Shown in pieces: positions 17,156 through 26,811 of a DNA stretch of 64,000 nt. The stretch's first letter is position 1. Each line of letters opens with the position of its first letter. The DNA comes from Brevibacterium zhoupengii (GTDB lineage Bacteria; Actinomycetota; Actinomycetes; Actinomycetales; Brevibacteriaceae): contig NZ_CP088298.1 of the NCBI RefSeq assembly GCF_021117425.1, forward strand, positions 3,100,001 through 3,164,000, written 5' to 3'. A model generated the notes under the pieces. It had not been told where the DNA came from, did no database searches, and saw only the letters and a list, made by a program, of their open reading frames with translations. A program made the translations under genes and the position numbers.

Positions 17156-17188
17156 GCCCCGCACCGATCACCGGTCCGGGGCTCTTTT
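17156..17188 (+). terminator. Intrinsic terminator before rtcB
   Basis: Outer stem GCCCCG/CGGGGC with an inner ACCG/CGGT helix and one mismatch, then TCTTTT. It ends the small transcription unit and lies about 75 nt before the rtcB start, so it could also attenuate rtcB. Confidence 0.75.
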
Positions 17189-17264
17189 CATATCGCAGCC
17201 ATGGCATTCCAGATCTTCGCGATGTGGGTCCCGGACCTCACCACAAGGAAATCAGGAAAGGACC

Positions 17265-18434
17265 ATGGAAAAACTCAGCAGACGGCTGATCTCCTGGGCA
17301 TCACTTCTCGACGAGAAGACCCTCGAGCAGGCGCACACGACTGCGCGAATGCCGTTCATCTACCCCCATGTCGCACTCATGCCCGATGCCCACCTGGGCA
17401 AGGGAGCGACCGTCGGATCGGTCATTCCCACCCTGGGCGCGATCATCCCCGCCGCGGTCGGTGTCGACATCGGCTGCGGCATGATCGCCGTGCGCACACA
17501 GTTCACCAGACCGGATCTCGAGGAGCGCGATCTCACCGGACTGCGCGAGGCGATCGAACGGGCGGTGCCGACCTCGGCGGGTGCCTACAACCGCAAAATC
17601 GTCGCCACGGCAGCACCACGCATCACCGAGCTCGAGGAGCTTGCGGAGAGGTCCGAATTCGACCCTGCCGACTATGCCGGACATTGGCGGCATCAGCTGG
17701 GATCGCTGGGCTCGGGCAACCACTTCATCGAGGTCTCCGTCGATGAGGACGAGAGGGTGTGGATGTTCCTGCATTCAGGATCGAGAGGCATCGGCAACAA
17801 GATCGCCACTCACCACATCAAGGTCGCCGCACAGCTGAACAAGAAATGGTGGATCGATCTTCCGGACCCGGATCTCGCCTACCTCGTCGAGGGCACCCCC
17901 GAGTTCTCCGCCTACATCAGGCAGCTGAAGTGGGCTCAGCACTTCGCCCTACTCAACCGGGAAGAGATGATGGACCGGGTGGCCCGACAGCTGTCGGAGA
18001 CGATGGGCGAGACCGTGGTCGAGGCAGAACGCATCAACTGCCACCACAACTTCACCCAGTCCGAGAAGCACTTCAACAAGACGGTGTGGGTATCGAGAAA
18101 GGGCGCGATCGAAGCCGATGCCGGACGGCCAGGCCTCATCCCCGGTTCGATGGGCACCGCATCCTACGTCGTTGAGGGCAAGGGAGATCCAGTATCGCTC
18201 AACTCCTCACCGCACGGTGCGGGGCGGCAGTATTCCCGTACCGCAGCCAGGAAGACGTTCAGCCATGACCAGCTGCGGGCGGCCATGGTCGGCATCGAGT
18301 ACCGGGACACGGACGCCTTTATCGATGAGATCCCGCAGGCGTACAAACCGATCGACCAGGTGATGGCCGATGCCTCGGCGCTGGTCGAGATCAGGCATAC
18401 GCTGCGTCAGCTCGTCAACGTCAAGGGCGATTGA
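17265..18434 (+). CDS. rtcB: RtcB-family RNA ligase
   Basis: 389-aa GTP- and Mn-dependent RNA ligase joining 2',3'-cyclic phosphate or 3'-phosphate ends to 5'-OH ends. Motifs present: DAHLGKGATVG, VGVDIGCGM (metal Cys71), SLGSGNHFIEV, HSGSRGIGN, NCHHNF, and HGAGRQYSR, whose His317 corresponds to the guanylylated histidine of characterised RtcBs. Start at 17265 preceded by AGGAAAGG. No archease or rtcA neighbour is present. Likely role is RNA repair; physiological substrate unknown. Confidence 0.95.
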   Translation: MEKLSRRLISWASLLDEKTLEQAHTTARMPFIYPHVALMPDAHLGKGATVGSVIPTLGAIIPAAVGVDIGCGMIAVRTQFTRPDLEERDLTGLREAIERAVPTSAGAYNRKIVATAAPRITELEELAERSEFDPADYAGHWRHQLGSLGSGNHFIEVSVDEDERVWMFLHSGSRGIGNKIATHHIKVAAQLNKKWWIDLPDPDLAYLVEGTPEFSAYIRQLKWAQHFALLNREEMMDRVARQLSETMGETVVEAERINCHHNFTQSEKHFNKTVWVSRKGAIEADAGRPGLIPGSMGTASYVVEGKGDPVSLNSSPHGAGRQYSRTAARKTFSHDQLRAAMVGIEYRDTDAFIDEIPQAYKPIDQVMADASALVEIRHTLRQLVNVKGD

Positions 18435-18513
18435 GCAGGAAGTGCCGACGGTCGACCGACATGAGATCTGGGTCGGTCGGCCTGCCTTTGCGCCTCTGCT
18501 CAGGACTGGATGT

Positions 18514-19671
18514 TCAGGACTCGACGATGGCAGCGATAAGGGCGTCGACGTCTTCGGACGTGGTGTCGAAGGCACACATGAGGCGCACGACGTTCTCGGC
18601 CATGGGCCAGTTGGCGAAGGCGAACTTCTGCCGTGCCCGCGCCGCGACCTCCTCGGGCATATGCACGAAGACGACGTTGGATTCGGTCTTGGCCACGATC
18701 GAAATATCGGGGGCACGGCCGGTGGACACCGCCTCGGCGAGGCCATCTGCCAGCCTCCGTGCCATCGTGTTTGCGTGATTCGCCGAGGTGGACCACAGCT
18801 CGCCGTCGTAGAGGGCATTGAGTTGGGCGGAGAGGAAGCGCATCTTCGATGACAGCTGCAGATTCATCTTCCGCAGGAACTTCATCCCCTGGCCGATGTC
18901 GGGATTGAGGACGATGATCGCTTCGGCACCGAGGAGCCCGTTCTTCGTCCCGCCGAGGCTGATGATGTCGACTCCGACATCGGTGGTGATGGCTCCGAGG
19001 CCGGTGCCGAGATAGGCGGCGGCGTTGCCCAGTCGGGAGCCGTCGACGTGAAGGATCATGTCAAGACCGTGCGCGGTGTCCGCGATCGCACGGATCTCGT
19101 CGGGTGTGTACGTCGTTCCCCATTCGGTCGATTGGGAGATGCTCACTGCCAGGGGCTGTGCGTTGTGCTCGTTGCCGCGGCCAAGGACGGCACCGTTGAT
19201 GATCTCGGGCGTCAGTTTGCCGTCCGGAGTTGGAGCACCGATGACTTTGAGCCCGCCGACCTTCTCCGGGGCCCCGGTTTCATCGTAGTTGATGTGGGCC
19301 GACGCGGCGGTGATGACGGCCGCCCAGCGGGGTAGAGCCGACTGCAGTGCCAGCACATTGGCACCGGTGCCGTTGAAGACAGGAAATGCCTGGGCCGAGG
19401 GGCCGAAATGGCCCTTCATGACCTCACCGAAGCGTGCCGTCCAGGGGTCACCGCCGTAGCCGGGCGTGTGTCCGACATTGGCCTCGGTGATGGCGGCGAT
19501 GACCTCCGGATGGGCGCCCGCCCAGTTGTCGGAGCCGAAGTTGCGCGGATGGGCTTCCGGGGAGGCATCAACGGCCGGTGAGTTGAGGGCCGTCGCCTGG
19601 TCGGCCGGTGGGTTGAGGGCCGTCGCCTGGTCGGCCGGTGGGTTCTGGGACAGCGGTGTCTGGTCATTCAC
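18514..19671 (-). CDS. Low-specificity threonine aldolase (PLP enzyme)
   Basis: 385-aa fold-type I PLP enzyme of the threonine-aldolase/beta-eliminating lyase group. NFGSDNWAGAHPEV begins the catalytic domain, HVDGSRLGNAA holds the PLP-binding Asp210, and SLGGTKNGLLGAEA contains Schiff-base Lys243. It would cleave L-threonine or allo-threonine to glycine and acetaldehyde. The first ~40 residues are an unusual low-complexity extension with a perfect 10-residue duplication (NPPADQATAL x2) encoded by a 30-bp tandem repeat. Confidence 0.92.
   Translation of the reverse strand: MNDQTPLSQNPPADQATALNPPADQATALNSPAVDASPEAHPRNFGSDNWAGAHPEVIAAITEANVGHTPGYGGDPWTARFGEVMKGHFGPSAQAFPVFNGTGANVLALQSALPRWAAVITAASAHINYDETGAPEKVGGLKVIGAPTPDGKLTPEIINGAVLGRGNEHNAQPLAVSISQSTEWGTTYTPDEIRAIADTAHGLDMILHVDGSRLGNAAAYLGTGLGAITTDVGVDIISLGGTKNGLLGAEAIIVLNPDIGQGMKFLRKMNLQLSSKMRFLSAQLNALYDGELWSTSANHANTMARRLADGLAEAVSTGRAPDISIVAKTESNVVFVHMPEEVAARARQKFAFANWPMAENVVRLMCAFDTTSEDVDALIAAIVES
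19582..19641. repeat. Perfect 30-bp tandem duplication in the 5' coding end
   Basis: Two identical 30-bp units (19582-19611 and 19612-19641), the next three bases (GTT) beginning a third. In frame, so they duplicate ten residues of the threonine-aldolase N-terminus. Identity without drift implies recent slippage or active homogenisation. Confidence 0.95.
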
Positions 19672-19811
19672 ATGTTCAGGTTAGCCTCCCGTGCCGACCC
19701 CGCACAGTCCGTTCCATAACCACCCGTTGCAACGGGGTGATTTGAGACTGTCGGGGCGGGGTACTGAACTAACTGGAGGAAAAGCGAGTCCTGGTGTGAA
19801 TTGCTGCTCCC

Positions 19812-19896
19812 GGTGCGTGACCCATCGGTGCGTGACGCATCGATGCGTGCTCGCCGCGGTACGAACGTGCCGGGTGCCGGGTGCCGGGTGCCGGGT
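19812..19896. repeat. Intergenic tandem-repeat patch (15-bp and 7-bp units)
   Basis: Between the 5' side of the threonine-aldolase gene and the 3' end of the GlxA-type regulator. It holds two near-identical 15-bp units (19812-19826, 19827-19841, one base different) with a decayed third, then GTGCCGG repeated four times (19867-19894). No ORF covers this patch. Confidence 0.9.
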
Positions 19897-19899
19897 GAC

Positions 19900-20871
19900 C
19901 TATGCTCCCAAATTGAACGACTGTCGGTAAGCCGACGGAGTGGTTCCGACGAGCTCTCGAAAATGTTCACGCAGCTGTGTTGCCGAGGCATACCCGACTT
20001 CGTGGCCGACCTGGTCGATGGATAAATCTGTATTCTCGAGGAGCTCCTGCGCACGTTGGACCCGCTGATGCGTCACCCATTTGAGCGGCGTGGTCCCTAC
20101 CTGGGCAATGAATCTGCGAGTCAGCTGCCTAGTCGAGAGCGCGGAGCGATCGGCCAATGCTGCAAGATCAAGGTTCGTGCCCAAACGGGCCTTCGCCCAG
20201 TCCAAGGTCTCGGCCAGGCCAGTGTCTCCGCGATCAGTGCCGGCCGAATCGGCACGACTCGGCCAATCGACGAACTGCTGCTGCCCGCCGTGTCGCAGTG
20301 GTGCCGTGACCATCCGTTTGGCGATCGTGCTCGCCGCGGCCGCACCCAGCTCTCGTCTCACCACATGCAGACAGGTGTCGATGGCTGCCGCCGTGCCGGC
20401 CCCGGTCACGACCCGGCCGGTGTCGGTGAAGAGGTTGGAGCTGACGATGTCCACCAGTGGGAATCTGCGGGCCAGCTCATCTTCGAACAGCCAGTGAGTG
20501 CTTGCAGACAATCCGTCCAGGAGGCCGGTCTCGGCGAGGATGAAGGCCCCGCTGCACAACGACACCACGAGCGCACCATTGGCGTACGCTTCCCTGATAG
20601 CGCAATGTTCCGCCGCATTTCCGGTCGACGGAAGCGTCGCAGAGACGATGACGACATCGGCATCAACGAGACCCTCCAGACCATGCGTCGACTCGACGTA
20701 CACCGAAGGCTGATGCTTCGACTCGACCCGATCAGGGCCGCCGTCCGAGCACACTCGATAGTCCACGAGCGGCAGACCGGCATCCGAGCGATCGATTCCG
20801 AAAACTTCCGCCGTCACCCCGAATTCGAAGAGCGAGATGCCCTCGCGGATCAGCACTGCCACAGTCCACAT
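19900..20871 (-). CDS. GlxA/AraC-family transcriptional regulator
   Basis: 323 aa. The N-terminal DJ-1/PfpI-like domain has VVSLCSGAFILAETGLLDG with the nucleophile-elbow Cys. The C-terminal AraC double HTH lies at about 215-315 (LDLAALADRSALSTRQLTRRFIAQVGTTPLKWV, LSIDQVGHEVGYASATQLREHFR). FtrA/GlxA regulators often control nitrogen or amino-acid catabolic genes. Start at 20871 gives the canonical WTVAVLIREG opening; the frame is open to 20979, overlapping the divergent permease. It probably regulates that permease. Confidence 0.9.
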   Translation of the reverse strand: MWTVAVLIREGISLFEFGVTAEVFGIDRSDAGLPLVDYRVCSDGGPDRVESKHQPSVYVESTHGLEGLVDADVVIVSATLPSTGNAAEHCAIREAYANGALVVSLCSGAFILAETGLLDGLSASTHWLFEDELARRFPLVDIVSSNLFTDTGRVVTGAGTAAAIDTCLHVVRRELGAAAASTIAKRMVTAPLRHGGQQQFVDWPSRADSAGTDRGDTGLAETLDWAKARLGTNLDLAALADRSALSTRQLTRRFIAQVGTTPLKWVTHQRVQRAQELLENTDLSIDQVGHEVGYASATQLREHFRELVGTTPSAYRQSFNLGA

Positions 20872-20972
20872 GTCATCCAGTATGGACCTCAACAACGCAG
20901 ATGTCTCGAAACCGTTGATGAATGTCATTCCAGCCACTCGTCGCTTGGCCGTGTTCGCGATTGGGTGAAGGT

Positions 20973-22256
20973 ATGACAATCCAACAACAGCATTCTTCGC
21001 GTTTCCCCTCGCGCATCACCGGTGTGGCCGCCGGCCTGGCGTCCGTCGTCGGTGCTGGTCTCATCGGAGTTCCGGCGGCGGTGATCAACGAAGCTGGCTC
21101 CGCTGCAATACTCACGTGGATCGTCGCGGCCTTAGCCTGTGTCCCCATGCTGTGTCTGTTCAGGGACACCGTGGTGAGTCGACCCGAGAGCCGTGATCCG
21201 CTGCGAGACACGGTCGCCTCGGGGCTGGGGCGAACCGCAGGAAACATGGTGCCGGTGCTGTTCGGCATGGTCGTGCTCGTCGGTCTTCCGGCGGGGTCGG
21301 TGATGGCGGCCAGGAATCTCTCGGTCATCACGGGATCGACACTGCCCGAGAGTGTGTCCGCCGTCGCGATCCTCGCAGTCGCTGTGGCGACGAACCTGCT
21401 CGGAAAGCACGTCGGGCACCAGGTGGAGAGAATCGGGACAGTGGCCCTCATCCTCGCTCTGGCCGGAGTGGTCGTGTGGTCGACTCTCCATTCTCAGCGT
21501 GTCCCCGAAATCATCCCCGAGGGAGGAGATGTCCTGCTGGTTCCCGTCGGCTTCATGGTGGCCTTCTGGGCCTTCATCGGCTTCGAGAACCTCACCTTTC
21601 TGGCTCGGGACCTGCCCGACCCCAAACGAGACTTCATGCCCATCGCGCTGACGAGCTTGGGACTCCTGCTCCTCCTCACCACTTCGCTGACTGTCGCGGT
21701 CCTCGTCCTCACCCCCAACACGGATCCAGTCACTGGAGTCGTCGATGCTCTGCGCATGACACCGTACGGAAACATCGTCGCCTTGGTTCTCGCCGTGTCT
21801 GGAGTAGTGGGGATGCTGCTCAATGCGGTCGCCTGGGTCCGCGGTGTCGGTCTGGTCATCGATTCTGCGGCCCGAGACGGCATACTCCCTCACAGAATCG
21901 CCGGGCCCGATGCGCTGAATCCGCGCCGGGCCATCACGATCATGAGCTGCGGCTTCGCAGCTACGCTGGTGCTGCTCCAGCAGAATCCGGACCTCGTCAT
22001 CGACATGTTGGCCGCAGCCAGCGGAGTCTTTATGGTCATCTACACCTTGTGCATCCTCGCCTACGTTCGGGCCTTCGGCCTCAGAGCCTCGACCGTGGCC
22101 AACCTGGTGCTCGTCCCCGTCCTCGTCTGGTCGCTGGCATCGTCGGGGTGGAGGGCAGCATTCCCTCTGACCGCTGTCCTCATCGCGTGGATCATTGTGC
22201 GCGTGGGTTTCCGCAAGTCGGTGGGGCCGGAGATGCACGAAGCCCGCCTCCGCTGA
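20973..22256 (+). CDS. APC-family amino acid permease (YjeH-like)
   Basis: 427 aa, about 12 membrane helices. TM1 carries GVAAGLASVVGAGLIGVPAAVINEAG and TM6 FWAFIGFENLTFLARDLPDPKRDF, as in the YjeH-type amino-acid exporter/permease subgroup. ATG 20973 follows GTGAAGGT. Divergent from the GlxA-type regulator. Substrate and direction of transport are not determinable. Confidence 0.88.
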   Translation: MTIQQQHSSRFPSRITGVAAGLASVVGAGLIGVPAAVINEAGSAAILTWIVAALACVPMLCLFRDTVVSRPESRDPLRDTVASGLGRTAGNMVPVLFGMVVLVGLPAGSVMAARNLSVITGSTLPESVSAVAILAVAVATNLLGKHVGHQVERIGTVALILALAGVVVWSTLHSQRVPEIIPEGGDVLLVPVGFMVAFWAFIGFENLTFLARDLPDPKRDFMPIALTSLGLLLLLTTSLTVAVLVLTPNTDPVTGVVDALRMTPYGNIVALVLAVSGVVGMLLNAVAWVRGVGLVIDSAARDGILPHRIAGPDALNPRRAITIMSCGFAATLVLLQQNPDLVIDMLAAASGVFMVIYTLCILAYVRAFGLRASTVANLVLVPVLVWSLASSGWRAAFPLTAVLIAWIIVRVGFRKSVGPEMHEARLR

Positions 22257-22271
22257 GGGAGACGGGCTTCG
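22238..22271. terminator. Bidirectional hairpin between permease and sucD
   Basis: Stem CGAAGCCCG/CGGGCTTCG extended inward by CTCC/GGAG with a mismatch, overlapping the permease stop codon and about 70 nt beyond the sucD stop on the other strand. No T-tract on either side, so termination efficiency is uncertain. Confidence 0.6.
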
Positions 22272-22341
22272 ACGCTGTGCTTCAGCTGCTGCTGTGATTC
22301 AGCAGGTACTGAGCTTCAGCCTAGATTGTGTTCCAGACTGC

Positions 22342-23238
22342 TCAGGCGAGGAGTTCGCGCATGAGGTCAGCGGTTTCGGTCGGGGTCTTGCCGACCTTCA
22401 CGCCTGCAGCCTCAAGAGCTTCCTTCTTCGCCGCAGCGGTTCCTGAGGAGCCGGAGACGATGGCGCCGGCGTGGCCCATGGTCTTGCCCTCGGGAGCGGT
22501 GAAGCCTGCAACATAGCCGACGACTGGCTTCGTCACATGATCCTTGATATAGGCAGCGGCGCGCTCTTCGGCGTCGCCACCGATCTCGCCGATCATGACG
22601 ATGGCTTCGGTCTCGGGATCATTCTCGAAGGCTTCGAGCGCATCGATGTGCGTGGTGCCGATGACCGGGTCACCACCGATTCCGATGGCGGTGGAGAAGC
22701 CGAGGTCACGCAGTTCGTACATCATCTGGTAGGTCAGCGTGCCGGACTTGGAAACCAGTCCGAGCTTGCCCTTCTTGGTGATGTTGGCAGGAATGATGCC
22801 TGCCAGCGAAGCCTCTGGGGAGATGATGCCCGGGCAGTTGGGTCCGATGATGCGTGTCGCATTGTCTGCGGCCTGCGCACGTGCCCAGACTTCGGCGGCG
22901 TCCTGGACCGGGATGCCCTCGGTGATGATGACGAGCAGACCGATCTTGGCGTCGATGGCCTCGATGGCTGCATCCTTGGAGAATGCCGGCGGCACGAAGG
23001 CCACGGAGACGTCGGCACCGGTGGCTTCCATCGCCTCGGAGACGGAGCCGAAGACCGGCAGCTCAACTTCGTTGCCGTCCTTGTCGTTGTGCTTGACGGT
23101 GGTGCCTGCCTTGCGGGCGTTGACACCGCCGACGACGTTGGATCCGGCTGCGAGCATGCGCGCAGTGTGCTTGGTTCCTTCGCCGCCAGTGATGCCCTGG
23201 ACGATGATCTTCGAATCGGAATTCAGGAAGATAGACAT
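22342..23238 (-). CDS. sucD: Succinate-CoA ligase, alpha subunit
   Basis: 298 aa. Converts succinyl-CoA to succinate with substrate-level phosphorylation in the TCA cycle as a complex with SucC. A CoA-binding Rossmann domain at the N-terminus ([13 protein letters not shown]) and the phosphohistidine loop near the C-terminus ([16 protein letters not shown]) are both intact, as is [10 protein letters not shown]. Located 18 nt downstream of sucC. Confidence 0.97.
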   Translation of the reverse strand: MSIFLNSDSKIIVQGITGGEGTKHTARMLAAGSNVVGGVNARKAGTTVKHNDKDGNEVELPVFGSVSEAMEATGADVSVAFVPPAFSKDAAIEAIDAKIGLLVIITEGIPVQDAAEVWARAQAADNATRIIGPNCPGIISPEASLAGIIPANITKKGKLGLVSKSGTLTYQMMYELRDLGFSTAIGIGGDPVIGTTHIDALEAFENDPETEAIVMIGEIGGDAEERAAAYIKDHVTKPVVGYVAGFTAPEGKTMGHAGAIVSGSSGTAAAKKEALEAAGVKVGKTPTETADLMRELLA

Positions 23239-23256
23239 GTGTGTAAAGACCTTTCC

Positions 23257-24426
23257 TTACTTGGCAGCGGCCAGTTCGGCGGCCTTGTCGGCTCCACCGT
23301 CCATGGTGTCGGTCAGAGTGACGAGTGGGTTAGCGGCTTCCTTGAGGATCGCACGTCCCTCTTCGACGTTGTTTCCGTCGAGGCGGACGACGAGCGGCTT
23401 GGTAGCCTGGTCGCCGAGGATCTCGAGAGCCTTGACGATGCCGTCTGCCACAGCGTCACACGCGGTGATTCCGCCGAAGACGTTGACGAAGACTGACTTG
23501 ACCTGCTCATCTCCGAGGATGACCTCGAGCCCGTTGGCCATGACCTCAGCAGAGGCGCCGCCTCCGATGTCGAGGAAGTTGGCAGGCTTGACGTTGCTGT
23601 GCTTCTCACCGGCGTAGGCGACGACGTCGAGGGTCGACATGACGAGTCCGGCACCGTTTCCGATGATTCCGACTTCGCCGTCGAGCTTGACGTAGTTGAG
23701 GTCGAGCTTCTTGGCCTTGAGCTCGAGCGGGTTCTCTGCGCTGTCATCGCGCAGTTCCTCGTGCTCAGGCTGGCGGAAGTCGGCGTTCTCATCGAGAGAC
23801 ACCTTTCCGTCGAGCGCGATGATGTCACCGGCACCGGTCTTGACCAGCGGGTTGACCTCGACCAGGGATGCGTCTTCCTTCTCGAAGACGGTCCACAGGG
23901 ACATCAGCACAGGGGCCACCTTAGCGGCGGTGTCCGCGTCGAAGCCTGCTTCCTTGGCGATCTCTTCGGCCTTCGCGGCATCGATTCCGTCGATGGCAGA
24001 GACTGGGATCTTAGCGAGTGCTTCCGGACGTTCCTCGGCGAGCTGCTCGATCTCCACTCCGCCTTCCTTGGAGCACATGGCCAAGTAGGTGCGGTTGGAC
24101 CGGTCGAGGAGAACCGAGAAGTAGTACTCTTCAGCGATGTCTGCGCCCTCGGCGATCATCACCTTTTCGGTGATGTGGCCCTTGATGTCGAGACCCAGGA
24201 TGTCCTTGGCGCGAGCTTCGGCCTCTTCAGGATTCTTCGCAACCTTGACGCCGCCGGCCTTGCCGCGGCCGCCCATCTTGACCTGAGACTTGACGACGAC
24301 TACTCCGCCGCCGAGTTCTTCGGCTGCCTTCTTCGCTGCTTCTGGTGTCGTCGCGACCTGAGCCTTGAGCACGGGCACTCCGTGCTTCTCGAACAGGTCA
24401 CGTGCTTGATACTCGAAAAGATCCAC
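23257..24426 (-). CDS. sucC: Succinate-CoA ligase, beta subunit
   Basis: 389 aa with N-terminal ATP-grasp domain ([42 protein letters not shown]) and C-terminal flavodoxin-like domain ([29 protein letters not shown]). Forms the nucleotide-binding half of the ligase with SucD. The operon promoter must lie in 24427-24621, shared with the divergent MarR gene. Confidence 0.97.
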   Translation of the reverse strand: MDLFEYQARDLFEKHGVPVLKAQVATTPEAAKKAAEELGGGVVVVKSQVKMGGRGKAGGVKVAKNPEEAEARAKDILGLDIKGHITEKVMIAEGADIAEEYYFSVLLDRSNRTYLAMCSKEGGVEIEQLAEERPEALAKIPVSAIDGIDAAKAEEIAKEAGFDADTAAKVAPVLMSLWTVFEKEDASLVEVNPLVKTGAGDIIALDGKVSLDENADFRQPEHEELRDDSAENPLELKAKKLDLNYVKLDGEVGIIGNGAGLVMSTLDVVAYAGEKHSNVKPANFLDIGGGASAEVMANGLEVILGDEQVKSVFVNVFGGITACDAVADGIVKALEILGDQATKPLVVRLDGNNVEEGRAILKEAANPLVTLTDTMDGGADKAAELAAAK

Positions 24427-24579
24427 GTGTATTCCTTCGTTTCTACTGCCGGGTCTTTTGGCCCTGCAGGTGCGTTGACGGATGCAACAACCATGACCAC
24501 TTTATTCCCAAACGACCCCGTCCATCCAAACGTGCAGGCCAAATCAGCCAATGAGTAAGAAATATCTCGAGAAAAAGTA

Positions 24580-24594
24580 TCTTTGGTGCAAAGA
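24580..24594. promoter_or_regulatory. Palindrome TCTTTG-GTG-CAAAGA, candidate MarR operator
   Basis: Perfect 6-bp arms with a 3-nt spacer, 28 nt before the MarR start in an A+T-rich stretch. Position suggests autoregulation. Confidence 0.45.
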
Positions 24595-24621
24595 ATCTTG
24601 ATCTGGACGTAAAATCGGAAC

Positions 24622-25116
24622 ATGGACGAGGTTGATCGGATTGTCGCGGCATGGCGCCACGAGCGCCCGGACCTCGATGTGTCCCCGATGGAGATCCTCT
24701 CCCGCGTCTCACGCTTGGCTCGCCAGCTGGATTTGGCGCGGAAGTCGAGCTTCAGCGACTACGGCATCGAAGGCTGGGCCTTCGACGTGCTCTCAGCCCT
24801 GCGCCGCTCTGGTGAGCCCTACCAACTCTCCCCCTCGACTCTGCTGCAGGAGACTCTGGTCACCAGCGGCACCATGACCAATCGGATCGATCGCCTGGTC
24901 ACGGCCGGTTGGGTCGAACGACTGCCCGATCCCGGAGATCGCCGAGGTGTGCTCGTGCGGTTGACCGCCGATGGTCGCGCCACCGTCGACTCTGCTCTGG
25001 CCGACCTGCTGGTCAAGGAGCGGGAGATTCTCAGTGATCTCACCCCCGCCGGTCGCCGTAAGCTCGCCTCCTTGCTGCGCCAGCTCTCAACCGGCTTCGA
25101 CGGCGACGAAGACTGA
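24622..25116 (+). CDS. MarR-family transcriptional regulator
   Basis: 164-aa winged-HTH dimeric repressor. The DNA-binding wing region is clear (LSPSTLLQETLVTSGTMTNRIDRLVTAGWVERLPDPGDRRGVLVRLTADG). Typical single-domain architecture; ligand unknown. It precedes a GNAT gene on the same strand by about 95 nt. Confidence 0.93.
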   Translation: MDEVDRIVAAWRHERPDLDVSPMEILSRVSRLARQLDLARKSSFSDYGIEGWAFDVLSALRRSGEPYQLSPSTLLQETLVTSGTMTNRIDRLVTAGWVERLPDPGDRRGVLVRLTADGRATVDSALADLLVKEREILSDLTPAGRRKLASLLRQLSTGFDGDED

Positions 25117-25211
25117 ACTGATCAATAAGGCACGCCTGGCCCGCAGCGCCCATCCGGCCGCTCCGGGACGGGCCGATGGAAGAGTTCAAGGATGAACGAG
25201 AAGGAGCAGTC

Positions 25212-25898
25212 ATGACCGAGACGAACCTCAACGATTGGACCGGGGTCGAACCACCTCGGCGGGAGACGATCCACGGCCGCTATGTCGACCTCGAGCCCCT
25301 CGATGCCCACCAGCACTCGGACTCGCTCTTCGCGGCCGCCTCTGCAGAGGGTTCGGATGAGCGTTTCCGATACCTGCCGCAGGCGCCGCAGCTTGCGCGC
25401 GCGGACTTCGATGAGTGGATGGCCACGGCCTCGCAGTCGCCGGATCCGCTGTTCTTCGCTGTCGTCGACCGCAGCACCAAGCGGGCCGAGGGGCGACAGG
25501 CGCTGATGCGCATCGATGCGAACAACGGCGTCATCGAGATCGGAAACATCCTGTGGGGACCGGCACTCTCACGCACACGAGGAGCCACCGAGGCGCTCTT
25601 CCTCTTCGCCGATCTTGCCTTCGCCAGCGGCTACAGGCGCTTCGAATGGAAGTGCGATGACGACAACGCCCCGTCGAAGAAGGCCGCGACACGTTTCGGG
25701 TTCACCTTTGAGGGACTGTTCCGTCAGCACCTGGTCGTCAAGGGCCGCAATCGCGACACCGCCTGGTTCTCCATCATCGACACCGAATGGCCCAGCCTGC
25801 GCGCGGCCTATGTGCAGTGGCTCGATGAGGACAACTTCGACGAATCCGGCGCACAGAAGGTCAGCCTCAGCGATCTCATGCCTCACCGAGCACGGTAA
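25212..25898 (+). CDS. GNAT acetyltransferase, RimJ/RimL-like
   Basis: 228 aa. Resembles the ribosomal-protein N-acetyltransferase branch: RGATEALFLFADLAFASGYRRFEWKCDDDNAPSKKAATRFGFTFEGLFRQHLVVKGRNRDTAWFSIIDTEW. Such homologues act on protein N-termini or small molecules; the target is not identifiable. ATG 25212 follows AAGGAGC; ATG 25176 would add 12 residues. Confidence 0.88.
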   Translation: MTETNLNDWTGVEPPRRETIHGRYVDLEPLDAHQHSDSLFAAASAEGSDERFRYLPQAPQLARADFDEWMATASQSPDPLFFAVVDRSTKRAEGRQALMRIDANNGVIEIGNILWGPALSRTRGATEALFLFADLAFASGYRRFEWKCDDDNAPSKKAATRFGFTFEGLFRQHLVVKGRNRDTAWFSIIDTEWPSLRAAYVQWLDEDNFDESGAQKVSLSDLMPHRAR

Positions 25899-26058
25899 CC
25901 GCCGCGCACAGTAACTCCCGGGCCCAGTAACTACATCCCAGAGCAATCGGCGCTGGGTCAGCGCGTCCACCGGGACGAGCGCAAGCTCTCGGATTAGGCT
26001 GGAAACAAGACTGGGCCCCGGGCCCGGCACCGCCACGCCGACCACCTCTCGAGGAATC

Positions 26059-26772
26059 ATGCGCATTCGCTCTCTTGCCCTCCTGACCACCGCCGCAGTG
26101 CTGGCCACGACGACAGCCTGCGTTCCCACTTCGGAGGAGACCCGCCCACAGCCGCGTCCCTCCGTCAGCGAGGAGGAGGTCACTCCGATCGAGACGCCGG
26201 ATGACGCGCCGAAGGTCTCCATCGTCGATTCCTCCCCCGGCGGGGCGAAGGACGCCGATCCTCTGTGGCAGGGCCTCGCCGAGGCGGCCGCGAACAAATC
26301 GGAGGCCTACCTCAAGGTCTACGTCCACACCGGCAACCCCGACGTTCCCGATTCGGGCGAGGCCACCATCACCGCCGACACCCCGGACAGTGTCAGTGTC
26401 ACCGTCGATGCCGAGAATGTCGACACCGAGAAGTCGCCCTTCCTGCTCATCCAGGGCACCTTCACCGTTGAGGAGATCGGCGGGTCCGCGTACACGCTGA
26501 CGACGGAGAACTCCGACGAGATTTCCGACCTCGACCCGAAGGGGCCCGATGACGAGGCTCGGTGCACAGCTGATGATGCGCAGGACCGCATCTCCCTGGC
26601 AGCTCAGGACCTGGCCGATGATCCCGATAAACGCGAGGACTTCCGTCAGCAGTGGGGCGCGTCTCCGCAGGTCTGGTGGGGCATCCAGAAGACCGCAGAC
26701 AGCCTCAACCAAGAAGGCGGCGTCGCCGGTGACTTCCTCACCGAAGCCTGCGGGGAGTACCTTCAGCAGTAA
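26059..26772 (+). CDS. Predicted lipoprotein of unknown function
   Basis: 237 aa. Signal peptide with lipobox TTTAC (Cys21), a Thr/Pro/Glu-rich linker to about residue 65, then an acidic globular domain containing two further cysteines (ARCTADD and TEACGEY) that could form a disulfide. No catalytic motif recognised. Expected to be membrane-anchored on the outer face. Confidence 0.75.
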   Translation: MRIRSLALLTTAAVLATTTACVPTSEETRPQPRPSVSEEEVTPIETPDDAPKVSIVDSSPGGAKDADPLWQGLAEAAANKSEAYLKVYVHTGNPDVPDSGEATITADTPDSVSVTVDAENVDTEKSPFLLIQGTFTVEEIGGSAYTLTTENSDEISDLDPKGPDDEARCTADDAQDRISLAAQDLADDPDKREDFRQQWGASPQVWWGIQKTADSLNQEGGVAGDFLTEACGEYLQQ

Positions 26773-26811
26773 GGCAGACGCCTGAGATCTCGGACGAGAG
26801 GCTCACACCCC

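Noticed and set aside
18514-18818. Minus-strand frame 18207-18818 between rtcB and the aldolase
   Set aside because: It overlaps the confident 3' end of the threonine-aldolase gene and antisense rtcB in another frame; Pro/Ser/Arg-rich shadow.
19812-19896. CRISPR array
   Set aside because: Units are 7-15 bp head-to-tail with no spacers and no cas genes; they are simple tandem repeats.
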